A DNA stretch of 64,000 bases from JBBQVS01 sp964250805 (GCA_964250805.1 CAXUHG010000014.1:1-64000); one strand, 5' to 3'; shown: positions 52,495 through 61,327, counted from the first letter of the stretch. The notes: generated by a model from the sequence alone, not told the origin. Made by a program: numbers and translations.

Positions 52495-53523
52495 ATGTTT
52501 ACATACCCATTCAGCGCGATTGTCGGACAAGAGCAGATGAAGCTGGCACTGATCCTTAATGCCATTCAACCCTCGATTGGCGGCGTACTTATTCGTGGCG
52601 AAAAGGGTACCGCCAAATCGACCGCTGTACGTGCCCTTGCCGCCGTCTTGCCAGAACTCTCCGTTGTCAGCGATTGCCCGTTTTCCTGTCCCCCCGATGT
52701 ACCTTCATTGATGTGTGCCTCTTGTCGCGCTCGCCTTGAGCAAGGCGAAACTCTGCCCGTTATGCAACGTCGTATGCGCGTCGTTGACCTGCCGATCAAT
52801 GCCTCCGAAGACCGCGTTGTCGGTACCCTCGATCTTGAACATGCTTTACGCGAGGGGCAACGTCGCTTTGAGCCAGGAGTGCTAGCCGAGGCGAATCGTG
52901 GCATTCTCTATGTCGATGAGGTCAATTTGCTCGATGATTACGTGGTCGATGTATTGCTTGACTCTGCCGCGATGGGCACTAACATTGTCGAGCGCGAAGG
53001 CATCTCGTTCTCGCATCCGGCACGTTTCCTGCTTGTCGGCACGATGAATCCCGAAGAGGGAGAGTTGCGTCCCCAACTTACCGACCGCTTCGGCCTCTGT
53101 GTCGATATCGCGTCTCTTCACGATGTACGTAAACGTGTCTCGATTGTTGAATTACGCGAACGCTTCGAGTCCACCCCAGAAGCTTTTTTAGAAGAATACG
53201 CGCCATCCGAACAAACGCTACGCAACCGCATCGTGCAGGCATCGCTTGCACAACCACATATCATAGTCCCACCTGATGTTGCTGAACTCATCGCCATTAT
53301 CAATATCGAACTAGACATAGACGGACATCGTGGCGACATCGTGATGCGCCGCGCCGCTCAAACCTATGCCGCTTATATGGGTGCAGAGACAGTCACACCC
53401 GATTCCGTCTACACAATTGCTCCTATGGCTCTCAGTCATCGTCTGAAACAATTGCCATTACAACAGACTACAAACACAATTGACGAAGCGTTGAAGTCGG
53501 TCAAGAAGAAACTGATGGCATAA
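52495..53523 (+). CDS. ChlI/BchI-type AAA+ ATPase
   Basis: 342 residues. Walker A RGEKGTAKST, Cys-containing insert CPPDVPSLMCASCRARLEQG, Walker B ILYVDEVNLLDD and the sensor GTMNPEEGELRPQL typical of magnesium-chelatase subunit I and cobaltochelatase CobS-like proteins. It is a paralogue of the AAA+ domain at 49156-51138 (shared PFSA.VGQ..M and NAI.PSIGGVLI). The pair could form a two-component AAA+/VWA ring. Not necessarily a chelatase. Confidence 0.9.
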   Translation: MFTYPFSAIVGQEQMKLALILNAIQPSIGGVLIRGEKGTAKSTAVRALAAVLPELSVVSDCPFSCPPDVPSLMCASCRARLEQGETLPVMQRRMRVVDLPINASEDRVVGTLDLEHALREGQRRFEPGVLAEANRGILYVDEVNLLDDYVVDVLLDSAAMGTNIVEREGISFSHPARFLLVGTMNPEEGELRPQLTDRFGLCVDIASLHDVRKRVSIVELRERFESTPEAFLEEYAPSEQTLRNRIVQASLAQPHIIVPPDVAELIAIINIELDIDGHRGDIVMRRAAQTYAAYMGAETVTPDSVYTIAPMALSHRLKQLPLQQTTNTIDEALKSVKKKLMA

Positions 53524-53546
53524 GAGAAGGACGAATTAAAATATAT

Positions 53547-54122
53547 TTACACCGCTTTCTCTTTTTCAAGCTTCGATGCTCCTTTTTCGTTTAGCTCATA
53601 CAACGGGTTGAGCCAGCGGAGCAGCCCAAAGCGACTCGCGCCCAACAATTCCCATGCTCGTACTATGCCTAGCCCATACACACCCATGACTAACGCAGCT
53701 AGTGAAAAAACAGAGTTTGTGTCGTTGGGTGATAAGACAAGTAGTATGGCGTAATATAACTCGAATCCATAGAGAACTACGCTTGTCAAAATTAGCACAG
53801 CTCTACGAATTGCTGTCTGCCAACTCGTGGGATTGAGAAATATGGATACTCCCAGGAATAAGCTATTGAAGAGACCTATTCCACTCATGACAAGTGTAAG
53901 GTGAGCCATGTTAGTGCGAGGTAGTAATGCATTGAGCGAAATAAAGAAAGCATTGAGCAGAGCTGTGAATGCACTCGATGCTACCGCACGCCGCTCTGCT
54001 GGTGCCCCACCCATGACCGTACTTTCAGGTGCAATGGCAATGGCGACAAAAAGTAATCCGACTAGTGCAGCACCAGCCCCCGCGCTAGCAAGGAAAAAGT
54101 TGGCGAAATCTGATGGAACCAT
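53547..54122 (-). CDS. Five-TM hypothetical membrane protein
   Basis: 191 residues with about five TM segments (AGAGAALVGLLFVAIAIAP, FTALLNAFFISLNALL, LTLVMSGIGLFNSLFLGV, AVLILTSVVLYGFELYYAILL, FSLAALVMGVYGLGIV), a short N-terminus and a charged tail (NEKGASKLEKEKAV). No family recognised. Convergent with the ChlI-type gene. Confidence 0.7.
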   Translation of the reverse strand: MVPSDFANFFLASAGAGAALVGLLFVAIAIAPESTVMGGAPAERRAVASSAFTALLNAFFISLNALLPRTNMAHLTLVMSGIGLFNSLFLGVSIFLNPTSWQTAIRRAVLILTSVVLYGFELYYAILLVLSPNDTNSVFSLAALVMGVYGLGIVRAWELLGASRFGLLRWLNPLYELNEKGASKLEKEKAV

Positions 54123-54305
54123 AGATTTTGATATTCCCTTTCAAAAACCTGTAACTCTTGTGTAGTATATACCATTGCTTGAGGATTTTTGGAAGAGGCG
54201 AACATAACAGTGCTTGCCTCTGTCATGTCATTTTTGCATTTGACACCGACCCTTGCAACTTCTTACAATGGAAGCATAGACGCATGTGTCCATGTGTCTT
54301 CTTAA

Positions 54306-55478
54306 ATGAGAGCGAAAATAGAAAGCATACATCCACTCATGACTACTGCCGAACAAGACCAGAGGCTCAACCCCTATCCGTGGTATCAGGCTATGCGGGC
54401 TAACAATTCCATCGCCTATAATGAGAACTACAACTCGTGGAGCGTCTTCAGCTATGACGCCGTACAGCGCGTGTTGACTGATTACAGCGACTTTTCATCA
54501 CAAATTATGGGTGATGGATCGGGCTTGCCGCTCGGAACAAGCTTGATTAACACGGACCCACCACGTCATCGCAAACTACGTTCAATTGTGACACAAGCGT
54601 TTACTCCTCGTACTATTACACAACTTGCTCCACGCATTACTGAAATCGTCAACGAACTGTTGGACAAGGGAGTAGCACAGGGACGGATGGATGTGATAGC
54701 AGACCTCGCTTATCCGCTTCCTGTCATTGTGATTGCTGAGTTGTTGGGTGTGCCTGTGCAGGACCGCGAACGATTCAGACGCTGGTCCAACGTCATCGTC
54801 GGTTCTGAAAGCCCTGCTGGTGGCGAACCGCAAAAAGAAATGACAGACTACTTTTCTGTCTTGATTGCAGAACGTAGGCGCGAACCTAAAAACGATCTTA
54901 TCAGTTCGTTGCTCACAGCACAGGTTGATGGCGAGTATCTGAACGAGAAAGAACTCATGGGTTTCTTCATTCTCCTGCTTGTCGCAGGCAATGTCACTAC
55001 CACCAATTTGATTGGCAACTCGTTTCTCTGCTTCGACGAATTTCCCGATGCTTTAGAACAACTTTACGCCGACCCGACACTCGTACCCACTGCTATCGAA
55101 GAGGTGTTGCGCTATCGCTCGCCCGTAAGCAATATGTATCGCGTTGTGCGCGAAGACACGCAACTTGACGATAAGCATATCGCTGTAGGTAGCTTTATGG
55201 TGGCATGGATCGCCTCTGCAAATCGTGATGAGACTCAGTTTTCACATGCAGACCGTTTCGATATCACGCGTAACCCGAATCGTCACCTCGCGTTCGGGCA
55301 TGGTATCCACTTCTGTCTCGGCGCACCACTGGCCCGTCTCGAAGCGAAGATCGCACTTGAGATTATGCTTGCGCGTCTACCAGAGATGCGACGCGTGCCC
55401 AATACGCGGCTAGAAGCGTTGTCTAGCATGATTTTGTTCGGCGTCAAAAATTTTCCTATCACTTTTAAGGCTTCATAA
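54306..55478 (+). CDS. Cytochrome P450
   Basis: 390 residues. Heme-binding FGHGIHFCLGAP with the Cys thiolate at about 337, ExxR in EEVLR, and the I-helix LLLVAGNVTTTN, where Asn replaces the usual acidic/His residue of AGxE/DT. No N-terminal membrane anchor, so soluble like bacterial class I P450s. The start has no clear ribosome site, and an ATG at codon 12 is an alternative. Ferredoxin and reductase genes are absent. Followed at 12 bases by the MaoC gene; the run P450-MaoC-MBL is probably one operon. Confidence 0.93.
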   Translation: MRAKIESIHPLMTTAEQDQRLNPYPWYQAMRANNSIAYNENYNSWSVFSYDAVQRVLTDYSDFSSQIMGDGSGLPLGTSLINTDPPRHRKLRSIVTQAFTPRTITQLAPRITEIVNELLDKGVAQGRMDVIADLAYPLPVIVIAELLGVPVQDRERFRRWSNVIVGSESPAGGEPQKEMTDYFSVLIAERRREPKNDLISSLLTAQVDGEYLNEKELMGFFILLLVAGNVTTTNLIGNSFLCFDEFPDALEQLYADPTLVPTAIEEVLRYRSPVSNMYRVVREDTQLDDKHIAVGSFMVAWIASANRDETQFSHADRFDITRNPNRHLAFGHGIHFCLGAPLARLEAKIALEIMLARLPEMRRVPNTRLEALSSMILFGVKNFPITFKAS

Positions 55479-55490
55479 GGAGTTTTATTC

Positions 55491-55940
55491 ATGCCAGAGG
55501 CGACACCACAGTTCAAGCAACAACTCAAAGATGCATTTAACGCTATTCAAGAGGGACAGGTGTTCACGTTTCGTCGTACCTTTACCTCCGGTGACGTTGC
55601 CCTCTTCTGTGGTGTCACCGGTGACTACAACCCCTACCACATCGACCAGACCTTCCTCGAAGAAAGTTGGTTCAAGCGTCCAATTATTCCTGGCCTGCTC
55701 ACCGCCAGCATGATAACGCATATCGGTGGCATGATCGGCTTCCTTGCCTCTGAAATGGATTTCAAATTCGTCTCGCCCGTCTACGTCGGCGATACTATCA
55801 CCTGTACCGTGACCTTCGACGAGCGCGACGAGGGAAAACGCAAGTTACGCGCACACGCCACCTATCTCAATCAGCAGGGTGAAGAGGTGTTGCAGTGCCG
55901 TTTCGCAGGCTTTCCCGCCGATGTACGTCTTGCTCATTGA
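55491..55940 (+). CDS. MaoC/hotdog-fold hydratase-like protein
   Basis: 149 residues, AAGGAG ribosome site. The hydratase active-site region GDYNPYHIDQTFLEES and PIIPGLLTASMI matches (R)-specific enoyl-CoA hydratases, with the D and H of the hydratase motif present. Likely acts on CoA-linked intermediates in the same pathway as the P450. Confidence 0.9.
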   Translation: MPEATPQFKQQLKDAFNAIQEGQVFTFRRTFTSGDVALFCGVTGDYNPYHIDQTFLEESWFKRPIIPGLLTASMITHIGGMIGFLASEMDFKFVSPVYVGDTITCTVTFDERDEGKRKLRAHATYLNQQGEEVLQCRFAGFPADVRLAH

Positions 55941-55964
55941 GCAAACAAAGGAGTTAATAGCACC

Positions 55965-56945
55965 ATGAGTATACCGGATTGGCTGCACTTTTTCGAGCGT
56001 CCCTATCCGAGTGCCAACATGGTGCTTATTCGCACGTCGCGCCCCGTCTTGATTGATAGCGGTTTTGGTAGCGATATCACCCTCACGGAAAAGCTATTAC
56101 ACGATGCTGGTGTACCTCCACAAACGTTGACGCTGCTAGCGAACACGCACTATCACGTTGATCACGTCGGAGGCAACCACGTCTTACAACAACGCTATTC
56201 TCTACCCATCGCCGCTCATCGCTGGGAGGCGGCGATGATTCATCAGCGTGACCGTGAGGCATGTTGTGCTGAGTGGCTCAACCAGCCCATCGAGTCCTAT
56301 TCCGTCGATATCGCGCTCTCCGATGGCGACGAAATCGACGCCGGAGACGTAAGGCTACAAGTAATCCACACACCAGGGCACACATTGGGACATCTTGCCT
56401 TCTATGAGCCACAGAATCAGGTTTTGATTTGTGGTGATACCTTTCATCGGAACGATGTGGCATGGCTCAACATCTTTCGTGAAGGCTCAGGAGCAATACA
56501 ACGTATGCAAGACACGCTAGACCGCCTCGCACGTCTGCCCATCCGCTATGCCTGCTCCGGTCATGGTCCCATGATGGATAACCCAATGGCCTCGCTCGAT
56601 GCCGCTCGTCGTCGCTACGAAAAATGGTTCGCCGACCCCGAAAAGCTCGCGTGGCATGCCTGCAAACGTATCTTTACCTACGCTCTCATGCTCACCAACG
56701 GCATGACCTCCGAGGAAATCACCACCTATCTCTTAGCAAGCCCCTGGTTCCATGACTACACACGCTACACCTTCAAATGTCCACCCAGTGACTTCATCTC
56801 ACCCCTCATTCACGAAACCCTCCGCGCCCAAGCCGCCACATGGCAAGACGGGAAGTTGATACCACTCACACCCTACACTCATCCTGTAAATGGATGGTCG
56901 AATGGACCGACGAGACCTATAGATTGGCCTAACAATACATTGTAA
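55965..56945 (+). CDS. MBL-fold metallo-hydrolase
   Basis: 326 residues, AAAGGAG ribosome site. Zinc-ligand motif NTHYHVDHVGG (about 60-70), HTPGHTLGHL and GDTFHRND, with a ~110-residue C-terminal extension of helices as in glyoxalase II-like and lactonase-like members. Substrate unknown; position after MaoC suggests thioester or lactone hydrolysis. Ends a few bases before a repeat. Confidence 0.9.
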   Translation: MSIPDWLHFFERPYPSANMVLIRTSRPVLIDSGFGSDITLTEKLLHDAGVPPQTLTLLANTHYHVDHVGGNHVLQQRYSLPIAAHRWEAAMIHQRDREACCAEWLNQPIESYSVDIALSDGDEIDAGDVRLQVIHTPGHTLGHLAFYEPQNQVLICGDTFHRNDVAWLNIFREGSGAIQRMQDTLDRLARLPIRYACSGHGPMMDNPMASLDAARRRYEKWFADPEKLAWHACKRIFTYALMLTNGMTSEEITTYLLASPWFHDYTRYTFKCPPSDFISPLIHETLRAQAATWQDGKLIPLTPYTHPVNGWSNGPTRPIDWPNNTL

Positions 56946-56961
56946 GGGCAACGATGAACTC

Positions 56962-57086
56962 GTAGGGGCTTTTATTCATAACGCCCTCGTCCCACACCGA
57001 TTCTGTCTTCTAACCATTGATTCCATTCTTCAAGCCTCGTGAACGTTGCCTATTGGTACGAGGGCGTTATGAATAAAAGCCCCTAC
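56962..57086. repeat. Inverted repeat, family D
   Basis: The arms 56962-56990 and 57058-57086 are perfect over 29 bases, starting GTAGGGGCTTTTATTCATAA. They share the GTAGGG...CCCTAC ends with family A but have a different arm sequence. It sits between convergent MBL (+) and cupin (-) genes. Confidence 0.88.
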
Positions 57087-57093
57087 AAATGGT

Positions 57094-57438
57094 TCAACCC
57101 TCTGCATTCTTCCGCGAATATTCGGCTGGCGCGAAAAAGACGAGTACGGTCAAATCTTCGGTGATCGTGTGGAATCGGTGATCAATGTTCGCAGCAACAA
57201 AAACAATCGAGCCAGGCTTAACTGACATATGCTCTTTCCCCACCTGTATCTGTGCCTGCCCCTGTGTGATATAGTACACCTCGTCTTCTGTATGTGGCTC
57301 CTGCGGGTCTGAAGCTCCTGCCGCTAACTGGTACAGCCCAACACTCATTGTTGGTACCCGTAAAAATTCATGGTAAAGTTGACCTGCTTGCTCTCTTGCA
57401 GAGATAATATCAGAAAGCGTAAATAGGGTATCTGCCAT
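57094..57438 (-). CDS. Cupin-domain protein
   Basis: 114 residues. Motif 1 EPHTEDEVYYITQGQAQIQ and motif 2 NIDHRFHTI of a one-domain cupin, with metal-binding His/Glu. Starts at 57438 on the minus strand, divergent from the VOC gene. Function not assignable. Confidence 0.85.
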   Translation of the reverse strand: MADTLFTLSDIISAREQAGQLYHEFLRVPTMSVGLYQLAAGASDPQEPHTEDEVYYITQGQAQIQVGKEHMSVKPGSIVFVAANIDHRFHTITEDLTVLVFFAPAEYSRKNAEG

Positions 57439-57486
57439 ACGTCTCCTTCACGTCTTATTGCTCACCTTAGAGAGGATGCAAAAGAA

Positions 57487-57870
57487 ATGCAAATTGAAAA
57501 TCTCGACCATCTCGTATTAACGGTTCAAGATATCAGTATAACATGCGCCTTTTATGCTCAGGCATTAGGTATGCAAGTCGTGACGTTTGGAGACAAACGT
57601 AAAGCATTGCAGTTTGGTAAGCAGAAGATCAACCTGCATCAAGTAGGTAAGGAATTTGAGCCTAAAGCACTGCGCCCGACTCCTGGTTCTGCTGATTTAT
57701 GTTTCATCACACGAACGCCACTTGAACAGGTTGTTGAACAACTGCATGCGAAGAATGTAGATATCGTCGAGGGGCCAGTACAAAGGACAGGTGCTGTCGG
57801 TACTCTGGACTCTGTATACATCCGTGATCCTGATGGAAACTTGATTGAGATATCAAACTATCCTGGCTAA
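57487..57870 (+). CDS. VOC family (glyoxalase/bleomycin resistance-like) protein
   Basis: 127 residues, two beta-alpha-beta-beta-beta units. Metal-site region NLDHLVLTVQD (His) and the C-terminal DPDGNLIEI (Glu). Typical of dioxygenase or glyoxalase-like proteins. The stop codon overlaps the end of an MFS remnant on the other strand. Confidence 0.9.
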   Translation: MQIENLDHLVLTVQDISITCAFYAQALGMQVVTFGDKRKALQFGKQKINLHQVGKEFEPKALRPTPGSADLCFITRTPLEQVVEQLHAKNVDIVEGPVQRTGAVGTLDSVYIRDPDGNLIEISNYPG

Positions 57871-58022
57871 AACATGCTTTTCTTGAGCAAAACGACCGCC
57901 GTCAGTGGCAACGTCCACGTCGTCACCTGCGAGCCAATCTGCGAGATCGACTGCTCTCCCCATAGTAGCAAGAAGCCGCGATGCTGCCAGAGGTTGGGTT
58001 GTGCTTGTCCTATTTGAGCCAT
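57867..58022 (-). pseudogene. N-terminal remnant of an MFS transporter
   Basis: 51 codons from the ATG at 58022 (AGAGGAGC ribosome site): an N-terminus followed by LWQHRGFLLLWGEQSISQ and IGSQVTTWTLPLTAVVLL, the first TM segments of major facilitator transporters, then an early TAG. The other ~350 residues are missing. It is a truncated gene joined directly to the end of the VOC gene. Confidence 0.65.
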
Positions 58023-58098
58023 TTAGCTCCTCTTATTCAGTGAATAAAGAGCTTGTAAGGGCAATAATTCATGGTGATGTATGAAAATCAACTGATAG

Positions 58099-59280
58099 TT
58101 ATTGATCCTCCAAATACTCATATATCGTTCGCGCATCAGGGTTATCTGTGTCATACTCTAACCCTTGTGTCTCTTCTGATTCGTGAATGTTTTGCAGAAG
58201 GTCTACATTCCATAAGGCAGGAGATGGTATCTCCATGTATCTCCTGTCTCTGATAAAATCAACGACTCCTGCTGCTTGAGGAAATTCTCTTTTCAGTTCG
58301 GTTGAGAGTCGGTCAAGGAGCTTTTGCGCTAACATAGAAGAATGCTTACCACGTAAGCAACGTATGTACCATTCTGCTAATTTTTCCTCGGTTACGATAT
58401 CCCGAACGCGACGCATCCAGCTTGTTTGCTTGAGAACAGTTTCTATCGTCTCTTTTTCCACCACTGTACAAACGACAATGATGTTATCGCTCTCTACCTG
58501 ATCTACGATGTCTCTGGCAAGCTTGGGATTGAGCGACATATGTTTCACTTGTATGACAGGACCGAAATTAGCCCACATATCTAAGCCTCTATCAGAAGCA
58601 TTCGTTATACCAACTCGATAGACATGGGCAGGCATGGTGTATTCGTATTTCCCATTGGAGAGGCCAAGCAAAATAGTGGATAGGTCGGAGAACTCAGCAA
58701 GTATGGTTCCCTTGCTTTCAGGAACACTTATCGTTACTTGGGCATTTAGCTCTACAACGATGGTTTCCATTAAGCTGTAGACAACAACTTCGTATACTTT
58801 GTCTATACTCCGTCTGATTGCTCGACTTTGAAATGCCTGAAATAGTGATGATACGTTAAAGGTTTGAGGGTTCGCACTATTGACAATGGTGATAATTCCT
58901 GCTACTGCCTCTTGTGTCGCTTGAAAGCGTAGATAAATATACTTTTCGACTGCTCCACCACTCTTTTTGTTTTCTAAATCTAGGACGGCGAGTAGGTTGG
59001 GCGTCATCGCGTTCGCTTCCCACACATTGTCTTGATAGCGTGAACTGGAAGTAGAGCCTGCCTTCTGTTTCTGTAAAAACTTTGAGCATACCTCATCGCG
59101 CCAGCGACGTGATTTTACTCTATACGTTTCTAGCACACTTGTATCTAAATCAGGTATACCCAATCTGGATTTATAGAGTACCTCAGCTATCTGTATGGGT
59201 TTGTACCACTGAACTCTGGCAATGTTAATGATGTGGTCTAAACGGTCTTTAGCTTCTTCGAGCGAGGGCATATCTAACAT
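58099..59280 (-). CDS. HaeII-like type II restriction endonuclease
   Basis: 393 residues. The N-terminus LEEAKDRLDHIINIARVQW and YKPIQIAEVLYK resembles R.HaeII (family recalled, not searched). A PD-(D/E)xK-like VIQVKH stretch is near residue 243-248 after GLDMWANFG. It follows a C5 methyltransferase gene by 26 bases on the same strand, the standard pairing of a type II system. HaeII cuts RGCGCY; specificity here is untested. An alternative start 3 codons later has better ribosome spacing. Confidence 0.7.
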   Translation of the reverse strand: MLDMPSLEEAKDRLDHIINIARVQWYKPIQIAEVLYKSRLGIPDLDTSVLETYRVKSRRWRDEVCSKFLQKQKAGSTSSSRYQDNVWEANAMTPNLLAVLDLENKKSGGAVEKYIYLRFQATQEAVAGIITIVNSANPQTFNVSSLFQAFQSRAIRRSIDKVYEVVVYSLMETIVVELNAQVTISVPESKGTILAEFSDLSTILLGLSNGKYEYTMPAHVYRVGITNASDRGLDMWANFGPVIQVKHMSLNPKLARDIVDQVESDNIIVVCTVVEKETIETVLKQTSWMRRVRDIVTEEKLAEWYIRCLRGKHSSMLAQKLLDRLSTELKREFPQAAGVVDFIRDRRYMEIPSPALWNVDLLQNIHESEETQGLEYDTDNPDARTIYEYLEDQ

Positions 59281-59306
59281 CTCTCCTCTAACTCTTTACC
59301 TAGCAC

Positions 59307-60290
59307 TTAAATTGCGGTCAATTCTTCACCTAAGAGTGCCTGTTGTACTACTCTAGCCTTCGGCTCCCCCTCAAGCACGTCCAACACCGAGCGTACAACC
59401 GCCTCAACCACAGGAACGGCAACCGAATTACCTGTTAGCTTCCTCATAGTGCCGTAGTTACACACAATTTGGTAGGTATCGGGGAAGCCCTGCAATCTCA
59501 GCATTTCGCGCTCCGTAAGCCGTCGCTCTCCATCAACTAACAGGTAGTTGTAGGAGGCACCTGCTCTTAATGCACACGAATAGGGGTAGGCACTGATATG
59601 ACCGCCCTTGTTTTCATGCCAGACGGTGCGATGGTCGAGTACTTGATCGCGTTTCGCAAGGCGATTTGCACGAATTTTTTGCGATGCGTAATAGAAGTCG
59701 TCAACCTCTTTTTCCAGAATGTCGTCGAGCGTTCGCACTGCTGAAGGGCGTTGAGGCCATGTGTGTGTCACTGAATCAAGAAAGCCGACAATGAATACAC
59801 GTTCGCGTTTATGAGGAACGCCGAAATCAAGGGCATTGAGTACTTTGAAATGAGTGTTTTTGTAGCCAAGGTCGTGCAGTGTTTCGAGAATACGTTTGAG
59901 GGTACGTCCATTGTCGTGCCCCACAAGCTGTTTCACATTTTCCAATACGAACGCTCTCGGACGTTTTTCTGCCAAGATACGAGCAATATCGAAAAAGAGT
60001 GTACCGCGTGTATCTTCAAAGCCTAAACGTGAACCGATGATGCTAAATGGTTGGCACGGAAAACCCGCAAATAAAATATCGTGATCGGGAATAGTAGCAG
60101 CATCCACCTGACAAATATCACCAACTGGCCTTTCGCCAAAGTTTGCTTCATAGGTTTGCTGACAATCAGGATCAATATCTGATGAGAAGACACAAATGGG
60201 TATTATGCCTCGTTCTTGACATACGTTCTCAGTCGCTAAACGGAATCCACCAATGCCACAAAATAAATCTATGTACCTAAGCTGATTCAT
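59307..60290 (-). CDS. C5-cytosine DNA methyltransferase
   Basis: 327 residues from the ATG at 60290 (GGAGG ribosome site; the frame is open to 60332). SAM motif I DLFCGIGGFRL (8-18), catalytic PCQ (78-80), ENV (117-119), the variable region and the C-terminal GNSVAVPVV. Protects DNA from the neighbouring endonuclease by methylating cytosine. Confidence 0.95.
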   Translation of the reverse strand: MNQLRYIDLFCGIGGFRLATENVCQERGIIPICVFSSDIDPDCQQTYEANFGERPVGDICQVDAATIPDHDILFAGFPCQPFSIIGSRLGFEDTRGTLFFDIARILAEKRPRAFVLENVKQLVGHDNGRTLKRILETLHDLGYKNTHFKVLNALDFGVPHKRERVFIVGFLDSVTHTWPQRPSAVRTLDDILEKEVDDFYYASQKIRANRLAKRDQVLDHRTVWHENKGGHISAYPYSCALRAGASYNYLLVDGERRLTEREMLRLQGFPDTYQIVCNYGTMRKLTGNSVAVPVVEAVVRSVLDVLEGEPKARVVQQALLGEELTAI

Positions 60291-60431
60291 GTATCCTCCG
60301 TTGTCTCTAGGTTGAAGCCTATTGTAACACAAAATAGCGTGAGCTATTGAAACTATAGATAAAAATTATCAACGTGAGACAAGCAAACGTACCCTATTTA
60401 TTACCTCAAAACGCTTTGAACATATAGCACA

Positions 60432-60971
60432 TCACGTATAAATAATCCCCTCTTTATAGCTATACCGCGCCGTCTCCCAATCCAACACATCAGCCAACTC
60501 CGCCTTGAACGCCGCCAACTCCTCCTCACGTACCGCCTCATCCGGCATCTCGGTATCTTTCCACACAATGCTAATTTCGATGGACGTAGGATCAGCAACA
60601 TCTCGCAAAATGTATCGCTGCACGGAGCCAGTAAATAAATATTGCTTTGCCTTGGATATATTCTGTAGCTTTTGTACAAACGCATCTTGTTGATTAGGGC
60701 GAACCTGTACTTGAATATCCGTTCTCAATAACTTGCTACGCGAATTATAAGTGCGCCAGGGCAGAGGTCTTTTGCGTGTGCGCCCAGGAGGATTAAACCG
60801 AAAGCGTTCTACAGCTTCTCTAGGAATAAAGAGCATATGCCCTTTACGCATAGTAGGAATACGCTCACTACGAATGTAATCATACATTCTGCTGTATGAA
60901 ATACCAAGCAATGTAGCCGCTTCATGAGTAGAAATGAAATCAGAAAATTTTACTTGATCGTCTCTTTCCAT
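60432..60971 (-). CDS. Helix-turn-helix protein, possible regulator of the restriction system
   Basis: 179 residues. The N-terminal HTH_17-type module (DFISTHEAATLLGISYSRMY with the wing HMLFIPREAVERF) is followed by a ~110-residue domain rich in charged residues. No ribosome site is evident. It precedes the methyltransferase gene by ~140 bases on the same strand. It may be a controller, but classical C proteins are shorter and different in fold. Confidence 0.7.
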   Translation of the reverse strand: MERDDQVKFSDFISTHEAATLLGISYSRMYDYIRSERIPTMRKGHMLFIPREAVERFRFNPPGRTRKRPLPWRTYNSRSKLLRTDIQVQVRPNQQDAFVQKLQNISKAKQYLFTGSVQRYILRDVADPTSIEISIVWKDTEMPDEAVREEELAAFKAELADVLDWETARYSYKEGIIYT

Positions 60972-61121
60972 AAAGATAAGGTATATTTATTCGTATTTGA
61001 TAGTAAATTTGAAATATATATATGCCTTTGATGACAAATACAAATGTATATGCTATACTTCATATCGACACTTGGATAAAGGAAGATTAACGACGTATTC
61101 ACAGCGCACCAATGGATTTTC

Positions 61122-61252
61122 GTAGGGACCAGATGTATCGCGTCCGTCGCTCAATGAATTGAGCGAGATTCTTGTGGGTTTGCACAGAAGTCGTTCCAGA
61201 CATGATCTCGCGTGATAAATCACGCATCGGACGCGATACATCTGGTCCCTAC
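61122..61252. repeat. Inverted repeat, family A copy 6
   Basis: Ends GTAGGGACCAGATGTATCGC and GCGATACATCTGGTCCCTAC, perfect over 23 bases. The interior has CGCTCAATGAATTGAGCG and TCGCGTGATAAATCACGC, closely matching the 46517-46648 copy. It lies upstream of the SAM methyltransferase gene. Confidence 0.88.
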
Positions 61253-61327
61253 GAAAAGATGTTAAGCAAAAGATGTTGATCTAAGAATTGATGTGTGAAA
61301 AGTAACAAGCAAAAGGAAAGAACAACA

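Noticed and set aside
486..61252. Repeated arms as a CRISPR array
   Set aside because: Copies are kilobases apart, are inverted pairs rather than direct repeats with spacers, and no cas gene is present.
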